From positions 248,001-312,000 of the forward strand of contig CANTUR010000834.1 of NCBI GenBank assembly GCA_947683625.1: a stretch of 64,000 nt of DNA, written 5' to 3'. Below the pieces are notes generated by a model. The model saw nothing but the letters and a program-made list of their open reading frames with translations. It ran no database searches and was not told the DNA's origin. Positions 24,119 through 36,811 of this stretch are shown one piece after another (within the stretch, counting starts at the first letter, position 1; every line of letters starts with the position of its first letter). A program made the translations under genes and the position numbers. The stretch comes from Mallotus nudiflorus (Eukaryota > Streptophyta > Magnoliopsida > Malpighiales > Euphorbiaceae).

Positions 24119-25444
24119 GACCTTGCTTACCCTCAAGCAAATAAAAGATCTAATATGAAAAAGATTAACAAAATTTTCATTTACTCACAAAACAAAATGT
24201 AGCATCCTTAACAAGTCACTTTAATCATGAATGAAGTTAGAAGGAAAATAATTCAATAATTGAACTTTTAATGCTCAATAATGGTAAAATAAACAAGTTT
24301 CATGATATAGGCAATAAGTTCACCAATTTATCTTAATCTATTAAGAATAAAATCAAGAAAATGCAAAGTCAAAGTTCTAACCAAGCTTCGTAGCCAAAAT
24401 AGTCATGCTTCAAACTTAGGGATTCTTAAGACAAAAACAACCTAGAGACAATGTTAAGCACACATAACAACTTACTTTTCTCATGGCATTTTTAGAATTT
24501 TTTTTATAAGTATATTTACTAGATGTACTCTTTCCGAATGAATGCAAATGAGGAGCAAGCACAAATGCACGCAACTTACTCTAAATCCATCTACTTGTGA
24601 CATTATACATCCTTTTCTGAATGAATGCAAATAAGGAGCATACTCATTTGCACACAACTTACTCAAGATGCATTATATCACAAGTATTATTTACTTATTA
24701 TTTTTTTTCTTTTTTTTTCATCCATTATTGAAAAGCAAGTGTTTTATGTATTATGGCTATAGTTTCTCTAAGGTTACCTAAGTCCTTAAGAAAACCAAAA
24801 ATCAAATCATTACTACTTAGCCTAAAGCATAGTTAGCAAGTTAACTAATACATTCTTTAGATTTTAGAAATAATAAAAAGAGATAAAAACATAAAATTAT
24901 TACTTATATTACATAAAACTTAGAATTTTACCAATTGAGCAATAAAAATTCACTATTAACAAAACATATTAACTTAAACCAAAATTAAAAAGACTATTAA
25001 GGATGACTACTTATTAAATATAGGAGCAAAATGAATAATCAATATTAATGCAAATACACAAAAATGTAGACTAATATAATACACTAATATAGAAGTAACT
25101 AATATATTAATACTAATATATCTATCTATCTATCCCTTCCCCCACACTTAAAAAAACATGCATTGTCCTCAACGTAAGGAAAAGAAAAGCAAAGCAAAGG
25201 ATATAAGTACTTCCTTAGTCGTCGGGTGGCGAAGTGGGTGGAGACTTAATTGAGTGTCTGAATGGAGCAAAGTATTTGTTCAACTTGTACTCCAATTTTC
25301 ATTGACAATGAGCCAATTGCTTTTGGTAAAACACCATTTCATTCAATTTCCCTTGCATGGCAATTTGATTATTTAGAATTTGAACCCAAATATGAGGGTG
25401 GTCAATTGAAGAGCTCGGTGCACTTTGGAGAGGGTAAGTAAGCA
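24119..25444 (-). other. Athila-2 spacer between env-like gene and 3' LTR
   Basis: AT-rich non-coding sequence collinear with the Athila-1 spacer at 4,027-5,394. No gene is supported; the short open frame at 24,481-24,666 matches nothing recognisable. Confidence 0.7.
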
Positions 25445-26429
25445 ATGGAACATCTCCATATGGTTGATATTAAGGAAGTTCTTCTTCCAGGTCACTTTCT
25501 GTTTGATAATCGATAGGTGGTTCCTCAACTCGAGATGATCCAATAATTCCATGCCAACATGAACGTGATCGGGTGGGAATAAATTGAAATCTTGCATCAA
25601 CAACTTGTCCTCTCACAAAATCATGGTTAGTAAAATAAGAGCATTCAACCTTGCAAATGCAAATATAACTGGCAAGATCAACATTTAAGCCTTTGCAACT
25701 ATTATGATCACATGCCCATGTGTTAAGGGTGAGTCCATACGTGGAGCACAAGACAATAACTGATTAAATATCTAATAAGTCCAATAAATTGGTTTCTTGT
25801 TATGAATACACCATATAAGAAACATTTCTTATGCAGAAACCCTATTAAACTCAGACTTATGAAAAAAAACACATGCTAGGACCTTATGCAACAACCAATA
25901 TTTCATATCTTTAATGAACATTGCCATTGCTTTTTTAGGTTGAAATGGGGTTTGAAAATTAGTCAAAAATGTCCAAAATTCATTCAACTTGAAATTAGAT
26001 GGGCGATCACATATTCCATCCTTGTTAAAACCAAACACATGGTTCATGAAAGAATAGGTTAGTTAGTGATTCTTTCCTTCCATCCTAAATTCCAGAATTT
26101 ATGAACTATTCTCATTAACATCCAAAGTAGTGTAAAACTCGATAATTAAATCAACATAAGTATCCTCATGCATAAAGACAAATCTCTTATGACCACATTG
26201 AGTGAGCAATTGATCAAACACTTCAAGCATACCCACATTATTCAAGAGAGAGTTAGGAGTATACTTACAACCCAAGATTTCTCTAAACCTTATTGTTGTC
26301 AACTAGCACCTTCTGCATGTGAAAGGAGTAAAAACTTAGCCTTATCAGTCTTGCTCAGATTTTCCTCCTCTTCTTGGGGTGATTCTTCAATGTGTGGTCT
26401 CTTGGATGATGATTTCTAGTCTTACCCAT
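25445..26429 (-). pseudogene. Athila ORF-1 / env-like gene of Athila-2
   Basis: Probable original start at 26,429. The readable blocks are FREILGCKYTPNSLL, FDQLLTQCGHKRFVFMHEDT, FYTTLDVNEN (26,302-26,099), then NHVFGFNKDGICDRPSNFKL and KDMKYWLLHKVLACVFFHKS (26,047-25,829), and QVVDARFQFIPTRSRSCWHG (25,751-25,470 region). This is the same gene as at 5,395-6,333 and better preserved; at least three stops or frameshifts remain. It belongs to the plant Athila ORF-1 family. An envelope role is only a suggestion from its position. Confidence 0.8.
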
Positions 26430-27600
26430 AATGTTAGTCTTACTTCAAGAAACTTAGAATTTTGCAGAAATATGTATAGGATAAGAAATGAAAATGGAAA
26501 AATGAAAAGAGAGGGAGGGGGGATTCGAGTAGGGTTTTTGTTGTTGTGTAGAGAAGAGATGAAAAGTTTATGGTTATGGAAGAGAGAATAAAGAAGATTA
26601 ATGAAGAGTATATGTGTAAATGTGTTTAAATATTGAAATTTGTTATTGTTTTTGAGAATTGAAGATAAGGGAGATTGGGTGGTCAAAAGGGTGTATAAAT
26701 AGATATTATAGGGGTGTAAGATGCAGGGGTGTAAGATGTAATGAATAGTTATGTAAGAGTAATATGAAAAGATGTATGTGGATGTGAAAAGGTGTATGGA
26801 AATGTGAAAAGGTTTGACCCTTTTTGAAATAATAAGACAACTTTTCAATCCAAATTTGAATAAATAAATAAATAAACATTAATTAAAAGATGTAAAAGGT
26901 GCTAATTGAGGGTTATTATAAGTGTGTGTAGTTTAATTTGTGAAATGCATATGTGTGTGAAGGTGGAATGACTCAGCACGGTGTATCAAGTTGGCACACT
27001 ATGTTTTTGTTTTGAGTCAATCCTTAGGAATGACTCGTGACAACTTCTAGGGTAATGGGTCGAGTCGTGCCAAGTGTAATGACTCGGCACACTGACTCTC
27101 TATTATGAGTCGTTACACTGTAACAACTCATTACATGCCTTCCTTATTAACTCAAGTTGTCCCTTTTCGAAATAACTCGACACACTTTGTCTCTGTAATG
27201 ACTTGTTACACTATAATGACTCGTGACAGTCACTATTATTGTACAAATTAATTCTAACTTATCAATGAAACAATATGTGTAAAAAAAATGCATGAAAATG
27301 AGATAAAAACTAATCATAAACTAAATATATACTAAGAATATACCAAATGTATACTAAAAATAAGAGTATGCAAGTACAAAAAATAAGTAAAATAAACTAA
27401 AGAAAAGAAATAATATGAAATAAAAAATGTGTGATTTCAAAAACCTTATAAAAATAACTTTGAAACCTTACAAAAACTAAATAATTTTGCTAATTAAATG
27501 AAATAAAATAAGAATGAAATAGGAACATAATATGTAAACAAAATGTATAATAAAATAAAAATGTGTTAATGATACCATGTTAAAGTTAAAAGTTTGACCT
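26430..27600 (-). other. Athila-2 spacer between integrase and env-like gene
   Basis: AT-rich sequence without a supported gene. It holds a dense cluster of GACTCGGCAC/GACTCGTGAC/AACTCGACAC words at 26,970-27,235. The long open frame on the minus strand at 26,387-26,848 is simple-sequence composition (S, F, I, H, Y-rich), not a gene. Confidence 0.7.
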
Positions 27601-28735
27601 TTATTTCATCAAGAAGTAGAGAGAGAGATAAATTGATTCGGAGTAGTTACTTCACCAATCAAGTAAGGCTTGAGACGATGTCCATTTACCTTGAAAATTT
27701 CCCCTTTACTATTAGTAATGTCCACTGCACTATAAGGATATACCTTAACAACTATAAAAGGACCTGACCAATGTGATTTTAATTTGCCCTGAAATAATTT
27801 CAATGTTAAATGATAAAGCAAAACAAGTTCTCCCTCATGAAATTCTTTCTTGAGTAAATGCTTATCATGCTATAACTTAGTGTGATCCTTATATAACTTT
27901 GCATTGTCATAAGCATTCATTCTCAACTCATCGAGTTCATTAAGTTGAAGTAACCTTTTCTTACCTACCTTCATCAAGTCAAAATTCAAAGCTCTTATCG
28001 CCCAATATGCCTTATACTCAAGCTCTACGGGTAAATGACATGACTTCCCATAAATCAATTGATAAGGAGTAAGGCCTATTAGAGTCTTAAAAGTTGTCCT
28101 ATATGCCCTTAATGCATCATCAAGCTTCAATGCCTAATCTTTCCTTGACGAGGAAACTATTTTCTCAAGAATCCATTTAACTTCTTAATTACTCACCTCA
28201 ACTTGCCCACTTATTTATGGGTGATATGGAGTAGCAACCTTATGTGTTACTCCTTCTTCAAGAGAGCTTCAATCATATGGTTACAAAAATATGAACCTCC
28301 ATCACTTATCAATGCTTTAAGGGTACCAAATCTTGGAAAAATTACTTTCTTAAGCATTTTCTTAACCACTCTAGCATCATTTGTCACTATTGACATTGCT
28401 TCTATCCACTTGAATACATAATTAACCATGACCAAAATATACTTGTAACCCGAGGAACTAGGAAATGGACCCATGAAGTCTATTCCCCATACATTAAAGA
28501 TTTCAACTTCAAGAATCCCTTTCAAAGGCATCTCATGTTTCTTTGATATATTCCCTATTCTTTGACATCTATCACATGTAAGCACATATTCTCTAGCATC
28601 CTTAAAAAAATTAGACCACCAAAAACCAGATTGTAGTACCTTAGATGCTGTGTTTAATGGTCTAAAATGTCCACCAACATCGAAAGAATGACAATGCTTC
28701 AAACTTGGATTTCATCTTAAAGAATGCATCTTTTA
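27601..28735 (-). pseudogene. Athila-2 integrase
   Basis: The zinc-binding region and first catalytic segment are in one frame (28,702-28,247): HCHSFDVGGHF, CDRCQRIGNISKKHEMP, VWGIDFMGPFPSS, ISDGGSYFCNHMIEALL. Both catalytic aspartates (GIDFMG and SDGGS) are kept. The frame breaks before the glutamate region, resumes at 28,130-27,870 (TPYQLIYGKSCHLPVELEYKAYWA) and again at 27,821-27,609 (KSHWSGPFIVVKVYP, VNGHRLKPYLIGE). Catalytic residues are better conserved than in Athila-1, but the frame is broken. Confidence 0.9.
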
Positions 28736-30420
28736 ATCAAACCATCTGCACACCTTTTGTAAAGTAACGATTCCTCCTAATAGTAGAATCTACAGTCATG
28801 TAAGAACTTTTTCCTTTGTCTATAATCCATGCCATAAGGAAGAATACCACTTATAAGATAATTTGCAATATCTGCAAACCACGGAAGTTCTTTTGATGTG
28901 ACACTTAGAAGATGTTCACCCTGAAATGTCTTATTGATTGGCATAGCATCATCATGCTTCTTTAATCCATCTTGATCTAGCCTTGATAAATGATCCACTA
29001 TAAAGTTCTCACTTCCTTTCTTGTCTCTCACTTCCTAATCAAACTCTTAAAGCATCAAGATCCAATATAGGAGTCTAGGTTTTGCATCTTTCTTTCTTGG
29101 AAGATACTTAAGAGCAGCATGATCTGAATAAACAATCACCTTCTGCCCTATAAGGTATGCTCTAAACTTGTTAAATGCATAAACAATAGCAAGCAGCTCC
29201 TTTTCTGTAGTGGTATAGTTGATTTGAGCTTCATCGAGTAGCTTGCTGGCATAATAAATCACATAAGGTTTGCCTTCTTTTCTTTGTCCCAAAATAGCCC
29301 CTACAGCAAAGTTGCTAGCATCACATATTATCTCAAATGGTTGCTCCCAATTAGGTGGTTGCAAGACAGGTGCAGAAATAAGAGCCTTCTTCAAAATTTT
29401 GAATGCTTCCAAACATGCATCATCAAACTCAAAAGTAGCTTCCTTAGCAAGTAACCTACATAATGGCTTTTCTATCTTTGAAAAGTCTTTGATAAACCTT
29501 CGATAAAAGCCTATATTTCCAAGAAAACTTCTTATATCCTTAACACACTTCGGAGGTGGTAATTTTTCAATCACTTCTATCTTTGCCCTGTCAACTTTAA
29601 TGCCTCGCTTTGAAACTATATGTCCAACAACTATGCCTTCTTTCACCATGAAATGACACTTTTCCCAATTTAAGACTAATCCATGCTCAATACACCTGTC
29701 AAGTACTTTAGATAGGTTGTCTAAATAATTATAAAATTCAGTACCATAGACACTAAAGTCATCCATAAAAACTTCTACACAATCATCGAGTATATCACTA
29801 AAAATGGAAAACATGCATCTTTGAAAAGTAGCTAGTGCATTACATAAACCAAAAGGCATATGTCTAAAAGCAAAAGTTCCATACGGACATGTAAAAGTAG
29901 TCTTACTTTGATCCTTAGGATGGATAGGAATTTGATAGAATCCACTAAATCCATCCAAATAACAAAAATAAGAAAAGTTTGCTAATCTTTTAAGAACTTG
30001 GTCAATAAAAGGCAATGGGAAATGATCTTTCCCAGTTGCTTTATTAAGTTTTCTATAGTTTATACATATACGCCATCCTGTGATAGTTCTAATAGGTATC
30101 AAATCATTAGATTCATTTCTAACAACGGTTAAGCCTCCCTTCTTTGGTACAACCTGAATGGGGCTTACCCAATTACTATCACTAATGGAATAAATGATTC
30201 CATTATCAAGCAACTTAGTCACTTCTTTTCTCACCACTTCTTTAAGAGTGGGATTCAACTGCCTTTGACCTTCAATAGAAGGCTTGGCATTATCCTCTAA
30301 AAGAATTATGTGCATACATATATTAGGACTAATACCTTTCAAATCATTTATAGAATAACCAATGGCACTTTTATGAATATTCAACTCATCACATAAAGCA
30401 TAAACATCATTACTAGGCAA
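28736..30420 (-). pseudogene. Athila-2 reverse transcriptase and RNase H, 457-codon open frame
   Basis: One frame is open from 30,420 to 29,047. It contains QRQLNPTLKEVVRKEV (about residue 75), VQVVPKKGGLTVV, WRICINYRKLNKATGKDHFP, DGFSGFYQIPIHPKDQSK, the catalytic box VFMDDFSVYG (about residue 215), GFYRRFIKDFSKIEKPL, FDDACLEAFKILKKAL, and RNase H motifs FEIICDASNFAVGAI, NYTTTEKELLAIVYAFNKF and VIVYSDHAALKYL. A stop at about 29,046 separates the tail (29,031-28,777: LSRLDQDGLKKHDDAMP, ELPWFADIANYLISG). The conserved catalytic residues suggest recent activity. As part of a broken polyprotein it is classed as a pseudogene. Confidence 0.93.
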
Positions 30421-31600
30421 GGATGAATTAACAATAAAAGGAAATTAAAGATTAGAGTCAAGAAATGCATAACTGAGATTTGATGGCAATGGCTTAAGCT
30501 CCACCTTGACTTCCTCACAAGGTGTATTGTCCTTTGGATCATCCTCGCTTCTTAAAGGTTCAAATTTTGATTTCCATTGAGAAGATTTGTATGGGATTAC
30601 TTCAAAAATCTGCTCATTAGCTTCTTGCTTGTTGTATATCTCCATAAAGTCATTCCTTAAACACTTATGAATTACTTCTTTAGTGCATCCATCAATAACA
30701 TTAATAGAATCAATTCTACTTGCTACTTCTATAGGTGTTGACTTTATTATATTCAGCATATCAAATTCCATACATTCATTATTCACTTCCAATGTGATCT
30801 TTCCTTTCTTTATATCAATAATTGCTCCTACTGTCCTAAAAAATGGTCTTCTAAACAAAATTGGGATCTTAAGATCCTCCTCCATTTCTAAGACAACAAA
30901 GTCAACTGGTATCACAAACTTACCCACTTTTATTGGTACATTTTCTAAAATTCCAAGTGCATATGTAATAGATTTATCTGCCATGGAAAGACACATATTA
31001 GTAGTTTTAAGTTCTTATAAATTAAGGTTTTTGTAAATTGATTATGGCATAAGACTAACACTAGCACCTATATCACATAAAGCGTTATCAAAATGTGCAC
31101 CTCCAATTACACAAGGAACCATAAATGAACTAGGATCCTTAAGCTTTGGTGGAGACTTGGAGTACATAGTCATGGATTCTTCACCAAGAGATACTAAACC
31201 ATAATCTTCAAGCTTACTCCTGTGGCTAATAATATCCTTCAAGAATTTACCCCAAGCTGGCATATCTCTAATAACATCTGTAAATGGTATAGTGATAGTG
31301 ATATCCTTAAGATAATCAAGGAATTTACCAAACTACTTGTCCAAATTCCGCCTTATGAACCTTTGAGGAAAAGGAAGAGATTTAACACCTACCTTTGGTT
31401 CATCATTCTTTAATGGGATGGCACTTTCCTTGTTACCTTTCTTTGCACTTTTATCATCATTTTTACTTCTAACATCCACTTTCTCAATCTCTACTCCATC
31501 ATCATCATTAACCTTTTTATTTTTCTTATTAAGATCCTTTTCAACCTCCTTACCACTACGCAATGTGATTTCTTGACAAGACTCTTTTTGTATATAATCC
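30421..31600 (-). pseudogene. Athila-2 aspartic protease region
   Basis: 31,263-31,042 reads MPAWGKFLKDIISHRSKLEDYG and CVIGGAHFDNALCDIGASVSLMP, with an intact D-x-G-A active-site motif. After a break, 30,996-30,445 reads MCLSMADKSITYALGILENVP and VVLEMEEDLKIPILFRRPFF. The G usually found before RPFF (FGRPFF) is R here. The upstream linker (31,563-31,333) is lysine/asparagine-rich with MRSGKEVEKDLNKK and PLPFPQRF-like KSLPFPQRFIRRNL. The protease would process the polyprotein. Confidence 0.87.
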
Positions 31601-32942
31601 AGTTGGCTAGGAAGCTTTCCTAAAGGTTTAGTGTTTGAGGTAGAGACTTGTTGGGCAATTTGGGCTTCAAGGATGCAGTTATGGGTACCAATCTGCTCAA
31701 GTTTAGAATTGAGTTACTTAAATTGCTCCTCATTTTGTTTGTTGATGGCTATTTGTTGGTTAACAAATTACTCCATAAGAGTTTCAAGGTTGGGTTTAGA
31801 TTGGGTAGGATTAAAGGGTTGTTGTTTCATGGAAAATCTAAGTGGGTTTCAAGGTTTAGTATTTAGGTTATATGGAGGGTTTAATTGAGAGGATGGGTTT
31901 GACCAAGAGAATCCGAGATGGTTCTTCCATTGAGGATTATAAGTGTTGGAATTCAACCCCATTCTTTGGTTAAAACCTCCTTGCACATAATTCACATCCT
32001 CATTTGCAATTGCATTACATTGAGAATAAGAATGAGATCCTCCATAAGTCTCACAAACCACATTAGCACATTCTAATAAATTAATTTGAGAATTACTTAC
32101 CAATTTGGTGAGGGCATCTACCTTGCATTCAGCATCTTAATTGTGTCAAGTTCCAAAACTCCTCTTGCTTTAGCCATAGTATTTTCTTCACCCATGTATC
32201 CTTGTGATGCAAGTTACTCTAGCAATTTAACAGCTTCTCTAGCCGTTTAATCCATCCATTTCCCACTAGATGCTGCATTAACAATGTTTCTATTTTCATC
32301 CATCAATCCATTGTAGAAAATTTGAGGAATCATCCAATATGGCCATGATGTGGACACTTGAAGTTCCTTAAACCTCTCCCAAGCCGAACAAATTTCTCAC
32401 TTCCATTTTGTTTGAAAGTGGTAATCTCATTTCGAAACTTGGCCATCTTGTGTGGTGGAAAATATTTATACAGAAATGCTTGCTTCAATTGATCCTATGT
32501 TGTGATTGATTCATTTGGCAAATAGCAAGCCAAAGTTGTGCTTTGTCCTGGACTGAAAAAGGGAAGAGTCTTAGCCTTATTGCATCATCCGTCACACCAT
32601 TGATCTTGAAGGTTGCACACACATTAAGGAAAGTCAATATGTGAGCATAAGGATCTTCTCCTTGTAAACCTCCAAACTGATTATTTTTGCACCATTTGGA
32701 TAATACTTGGCTTGATCTCAAAATTGTTGTTGGCAATAGCTAGAGCCATAATTCTATCAAAACTACCCAAAATGTCAGGCATTGCAAAATCACTTAATGT
32801 CCTTCTCTTCGGTTGAGCTATATTATTAAAATTCTATTAATTTTCTCTTCTTTTCCTTTGTTCCCTACGTAAATTTTGTATAAGTAAATCAATTTCAGGA
32901 TCAAAGTACAAATTATTATCACTAGGACTTCTAATAAGCATA
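31601..32942 (-). pseudogene. Athila-2 gag
   Basis: Start region at about 32,942 (MLIRSPSDNNLYFDPEID in a broken frame). The middle block 32,736-32,485 contains NNQFGGLQGEDPYAHILTFL, VCATFKINGVTDDAIRLRLF and PFSVQDKAQLWLA, the core plant retrotransposon gag domain. The block 32,103-31,849 contains CETYGGSHSYSQC, a zinc-knuckle-like motif. Repeated stops break it. Confidence 0.85.
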
Positions 32943-33100
32943 AAATAAAAAATGTAAAGTCACAATTGAATAAATTAAACTAAACAATCAATAATAATAA
33001 TATAAAAAATAGAAACAAAACAAAAGTAAAAACAAGGCCTAAAAAAACCTTTCTCTAACCTAAGTTAATAAAAAATTTTAAAACCAATTATACTAACCAA

Positions 33101-33118
33101 TCCTCGGCAACGGTGCCA
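33101..33118 (-). other. Athila-2 primer-binding site
   Basis: Element-sense TGGCACCGTTGCCGAGGA lies 5 nt from the 5' LTR. It matches the Athila tRNA-Asp-type site at 16 of 18 positions. Confidence 0.85.
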
Positions 33119-33123
33119 AATTC

Positions 33124-34758
33124 TGAAGCTGGTAGAATTGTATAACCCTAGTCTCTAATGACTTAGTATAGAGTAAGTATGGTGTCAAACACTGGGAATT
33201 GGGAAATTTTACATTAACCTCTTAGAATTAACTAATTAGGATTTTATATTAACCGATTAGTTACTAAATGGATAGGAAAAACTAAGTCAAGATAATAATT
33301 GGAACTAATTAAGAAATCTAATTACTACTAATGTACTATAATACTAAATAGAAATAAAAAAGTAAAAATATATATGTATGAAAATCATAATTCAAAATAT
33401 AAATAAGAACTTATAAAAGATTATCATAAAACATGTTGATTGGAAATTAGTGCGTATAATCTTTAAAAGCAACTCTCATTGTCAGATTAAAGTAAAGTCC
33501 CTAAAAGTAACTCTCGTTATCAATTAGAAATATTTCCTCTTAAAGTCTATAAGATCTCTCGGTGTATTGTATAGATAAGAGAAAATCATAAATCACATTA
33601 TACCAATAAATACATAAATGTAACTCTCGTTGTTAATTAAGGATATTCCCGTTTAGAGTCTACAAGCTCTCTCATTGTATTGTAGAGATAGATAAGGAAA
33701 TCATAAGTAAATCTACTAATTGTTTCCCTTAATATGAATTCCTTATTTCTAAGTAAATCCATTTCTTAAGTAATCTCAATTATACATCCACCAAATTACT
33801 CCAACTCTCGTTGCAAATAATTCGATTAAAACAAGTTACATATGGTGATCAATCATAAATAACTTACTTAAGCACTAATTGAAATTAAATCATAAACAAG
33901 ATAAGATAGAAAATATAGTTCTTATTTAATTCATCATTGTAATTCTCAAAAAATACTTAGCCAAGAAACATAATTAAAGAACAACAAAAGAAGAAGAAAG
34001 AGAATTGATAAAACCTTTTTTACTAAGCCTTCTCATACTTGCTTGGTGTAGAGCAATCTTCTCTTCTTGCTTGCTAACTTGATCTTCAAAACTATAAACT
34101 AAGTCCTAATGAAAATATATATTTCTTCACATATATCTAAGATATTTCTCTTTCTGGTTTTCTTTTTTTCTTCTTTTACAGGTTATAATTGACATAGAAG
34201 TTACAATTGGAAAGGTACCCTTTTGATTGAAGGGTCATAACTCTATATAGATATAGTAACTTCTAGGGAATTTTTGTCCTTATAGATGACTTTATCTTGA
34301 AATCATTTCTTCATAAAATTTCTATATGTTTGAGTTATCTTTCTAGGTTAAATGAAATCACCTCATTTGGATGTCTGTAAAAGAAGTTATGGAAAAAATA
34401 TAAAAACTGCTCAAAGTTGAAAAATTACATCTCTTTTGGTGATGGAACGAGTCAGCACACCAAGATGAGTCGGCACAGATTGGCTCTGTCATGACTCATT
34501 CCAGTTGTAATGAGTGGGCACAGTATCAATTCAACTTCCTTTTGCTTCTTGAGCTTCATACTTCATTCTAACAAGTCCAAAGTCCTTTTAATGCATCAAT
34601 TGAACCTAAAAACATATATAAAACATACAAAGAACATAAATAACATTTTGAACTGAAAATAACATTTTCATAACTGAATAAACGCTCAAACTTAACTAAA
34701 ATTAAGCAAAACAATACTTATAATGTACTAAATAATTATGCATACTTGCATTGTATCA
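33124..34758 (-). repeat. Athila-2 5' LTR
   Basis: 1,635 bp, partner of 22,477-24,102. It holds a 113-bp imperfect tandem duplication starting at GTAACTCTCG (33,507 and 33,620) that the 3' LTR lacks. GAGTCAGCAC/GAGTCGGCAC words lie at about 34,447-34,515. Confidence 0.94.
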
Positions 34759-34763
34759 GTATG

Positions 34764-36751
34764 CCTTTTAATTTTTTAGAGTTATGTGTGTTGGTGATAA
34801 GTTTGGATAGATAATCAACAATAATGATGAAGAGGTTGGGCAAAATGGGGTCACCCTTTCGTGATACCCTGTTGTAGAGTGAAAGATGCTATAAGAGATC
34901 AATTGATAAGAATGTTATAGCTAATAGATTCAATACATTCTATTATGAGATTAATCTAGCACTGGTGAAAACCAAGCTTTTAAGAATCATTTAGAGAAAT
35001 TCCCAATTGACACAATCAAAAGCCTTTGCCATATCTAGCTTAAGAGCAAAGAAGCTTCTTTTGCCTTTGAATTTTAATTTAAGAGCATGAAGGACTTCAT
35101 GGTTGATGATAATGTTTTCTTAGATGCTTCTACCACTAACGAAACTAGTTTATTAAGGTATGATGATTTGTGGGAGGATTGTATGGAGTCTACTGGTGAG
35201 GATTTTGGAGATGACTTTATATATGTAGTTATAATAACTGATAGGATGATAATCTTCAAAGGATTCAAGGTGTATAATTTTTAGGACAAGGACTATAGTG
35301 GTTTGGTTAAGGTGGGGGGAGAGTTTTCCTTAATGAAAGAACTTCGAGGAGATTATGTCCTAGTAGTTTTGGTAGAAAGTTTCTTGGAAGCCATTAGGTC
35401 TAGGGTATTTTATTTTGGCCATACGAAAGACAGCAAATTTGATTTCTTCATTAGTGATATCTCATAAGAGATTTATGTTCATGTCATCAGTAACTATTAA
35501 AGGGATGGTTTGGTGAAAGGTTTCATTAACTTGTATGGTGGTTTTGTGAAGAGGTTTTGAAAGTGCTAAACTATAAGAAATTTTATAGTGGTTTCGTCTG
35601 TAAGCCATTTGCCATGATGTCTTTAATTTTGAAAATCTGGTTACGTTGTCTATGTTAGATTATAATAAGATGAAAGAAGCGAGTGTTATGATCACCTTCT
35701 TTTAACCATTGTATGTGTGATTTTTACTTCCAGTAAACTTTTTCTATAAGCCAATGATTTAAGATGTGGGTTTATAATTGATTCACAACCAGTTTGTCTT
35801 CTTTAATAAAAGGTCCAAACATAGTTTGATCAAATTGTTCTTTAAGCAATTTAGTAGGATGGGTAATATTATGGGTTTTGTTTTTAACACAATTTATGAG
35901 TTGTGAACTAAGGATAGAAAGTTTGGTTTTAAGGACAGTGAGGCCTTATTGAGGTTATATGGGTGGAAGCCAAGTTTGTTGAATGAGTTCTTTCTACCTG
36001 GTATCATGTTCCTACTTGGCTTTGTAGATAAAGTGTCGGTGATGATTTGGGCATTTAAGGTTTATGGATATAATGAGAGGGTGGTGGTGGTCTGATAAAA
36101 AATAGAACCGTGAGTAACTCTCATAAATTAATGGGTAATCCTCCACTCTGAGTTTGCTAATGCATGATCTAGTCATTCTTGGATGCTTCTTAAATATGTT
36201 TGTTTATTATGCCAGGTGTATTTACCACCATTGAAGCCTAGATTTAGTAGAGAATAATCTTTTAACAAAAAGTGAAAATCATGGGTTTGAGAAGGCATTC
36301 AATCAATTCCTCTGAGTTTTTCATCTAAAGATAAGCAGGTGTTAAAATCACTAACCAACAGCAATGGCAAGGAGCCTTGAGGATCTAGGTTCTTGATTTG
36401 ATTCTAGGTTGCTTAGTAGTGCTCTTTTCTTAGGCTATCGTATGCCCTTGTAAACAGCAAAGTGCTATTTTCAATGATAAGGACATTAATGAAGTGCTCT
36501 ATTTTACTCTTGATGTGGATGTTCCATTCTTTGTTCCACTATAGACAAATGTCGCTCGATCTACTTTAAGGATCAACATAAGAGCTGTTCATGAATCCCA
36601 TCTTCTGCTTTAGTATTTCTAAGTTTGTGTTGGTTTGTTTGGTTTTAATGAGGAAAACCAAATACTGTTTCTCTTGAAGGATAATTTTCTTTAGAGCTTT
36701 AGATGTAAGAGGATTACCTAATCCTTACACATTCCATGCTAGGATTGACAT
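34764..36751 (-). pseudogene. LINE ORF2 N-terminal block: endonuclease and RT fingers/palm
   Basis: The start at 36,751 reads MSILAWNV, a stop, then GLGNPLTSKALKKII and VFLIKTKQTNTNLE, the start of an apurinic-type endonuclease (usual motif MSILAWNVRGLG). A long degenerate region follows. Near 35,030-34,990 the RT motif FFALKLDMAKAFD and CVNWEFL-like sequence appear. At 34,850-34,764 it reads RVSRKGDPILPNLFIIIVDYLSKLI and KKLKGI, RT motif 4. The frame continues on the other side of Athila-2. It nicks target DNA and primes cDNA synthesis in live relatives; here it is dead. Confidence 0.85.
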
Positions 36752-36811
36752 GATGAAGATAAGGAGTTCTACTGTTTAGTAGAGAGCAATAAGAGAGAAT
36801 AATATTCCATA

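Larger units (their letters stand above)
22477..34758 (-). mobile_element. Athila-2: complete Athila-type Ty3/gypsy element
   Basis: A 12.3-kb minus-strand element with LTRs at 22,477-24,102 and 33,124-34,758 and a perfect 5-bp target duplication GTATG at 22,472-22,476 and 34,759-34,763. The internal order matches Athila-1: gag, protease, RT, RNase H, integrase, env-like gene, polypurine tract. It is better preserved than Athila-1: a 457-codon RT frame is open and the protease active site is intact. Gag, integrase and env-like genes contain stops, so it is not autonomous. It inserted into LINE RT sequence, and removing it with one GTATG copy restores KKLKGIQINRYC across the junction. Confidence 0.96.
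17910..36751 (-). mobile_element. L1-type LINE split into three blocks
   Basis: A single non-LTR retrotransposon ORF2, read from 36,751 leftward: endonuclease, reverse transcriptase, connection region, RNase H. It is interrupted by Athila-2 (22,477-34,758) and by the small LTR element at 19,033-21,468. Both interruptions have perfect 5-bp target duplications and restore the LINE frame when removed. Without insertions, about 4.1 kb of LINE remains. No ORF1, poly(A) tail or LINE target duplication was identified. Multiple stops make it inactive. Confidence 0.87.

Noticed and set aside
26387..26848. 153-codon open frame on the minus strand
   Set aside because: It is rich in S, F, I, H, Y and L from AT/pyrimidine-rich simple sequence within the Athila-2 spacer, matches no family motif, and the homologous Athila-1 region has no equivalent.
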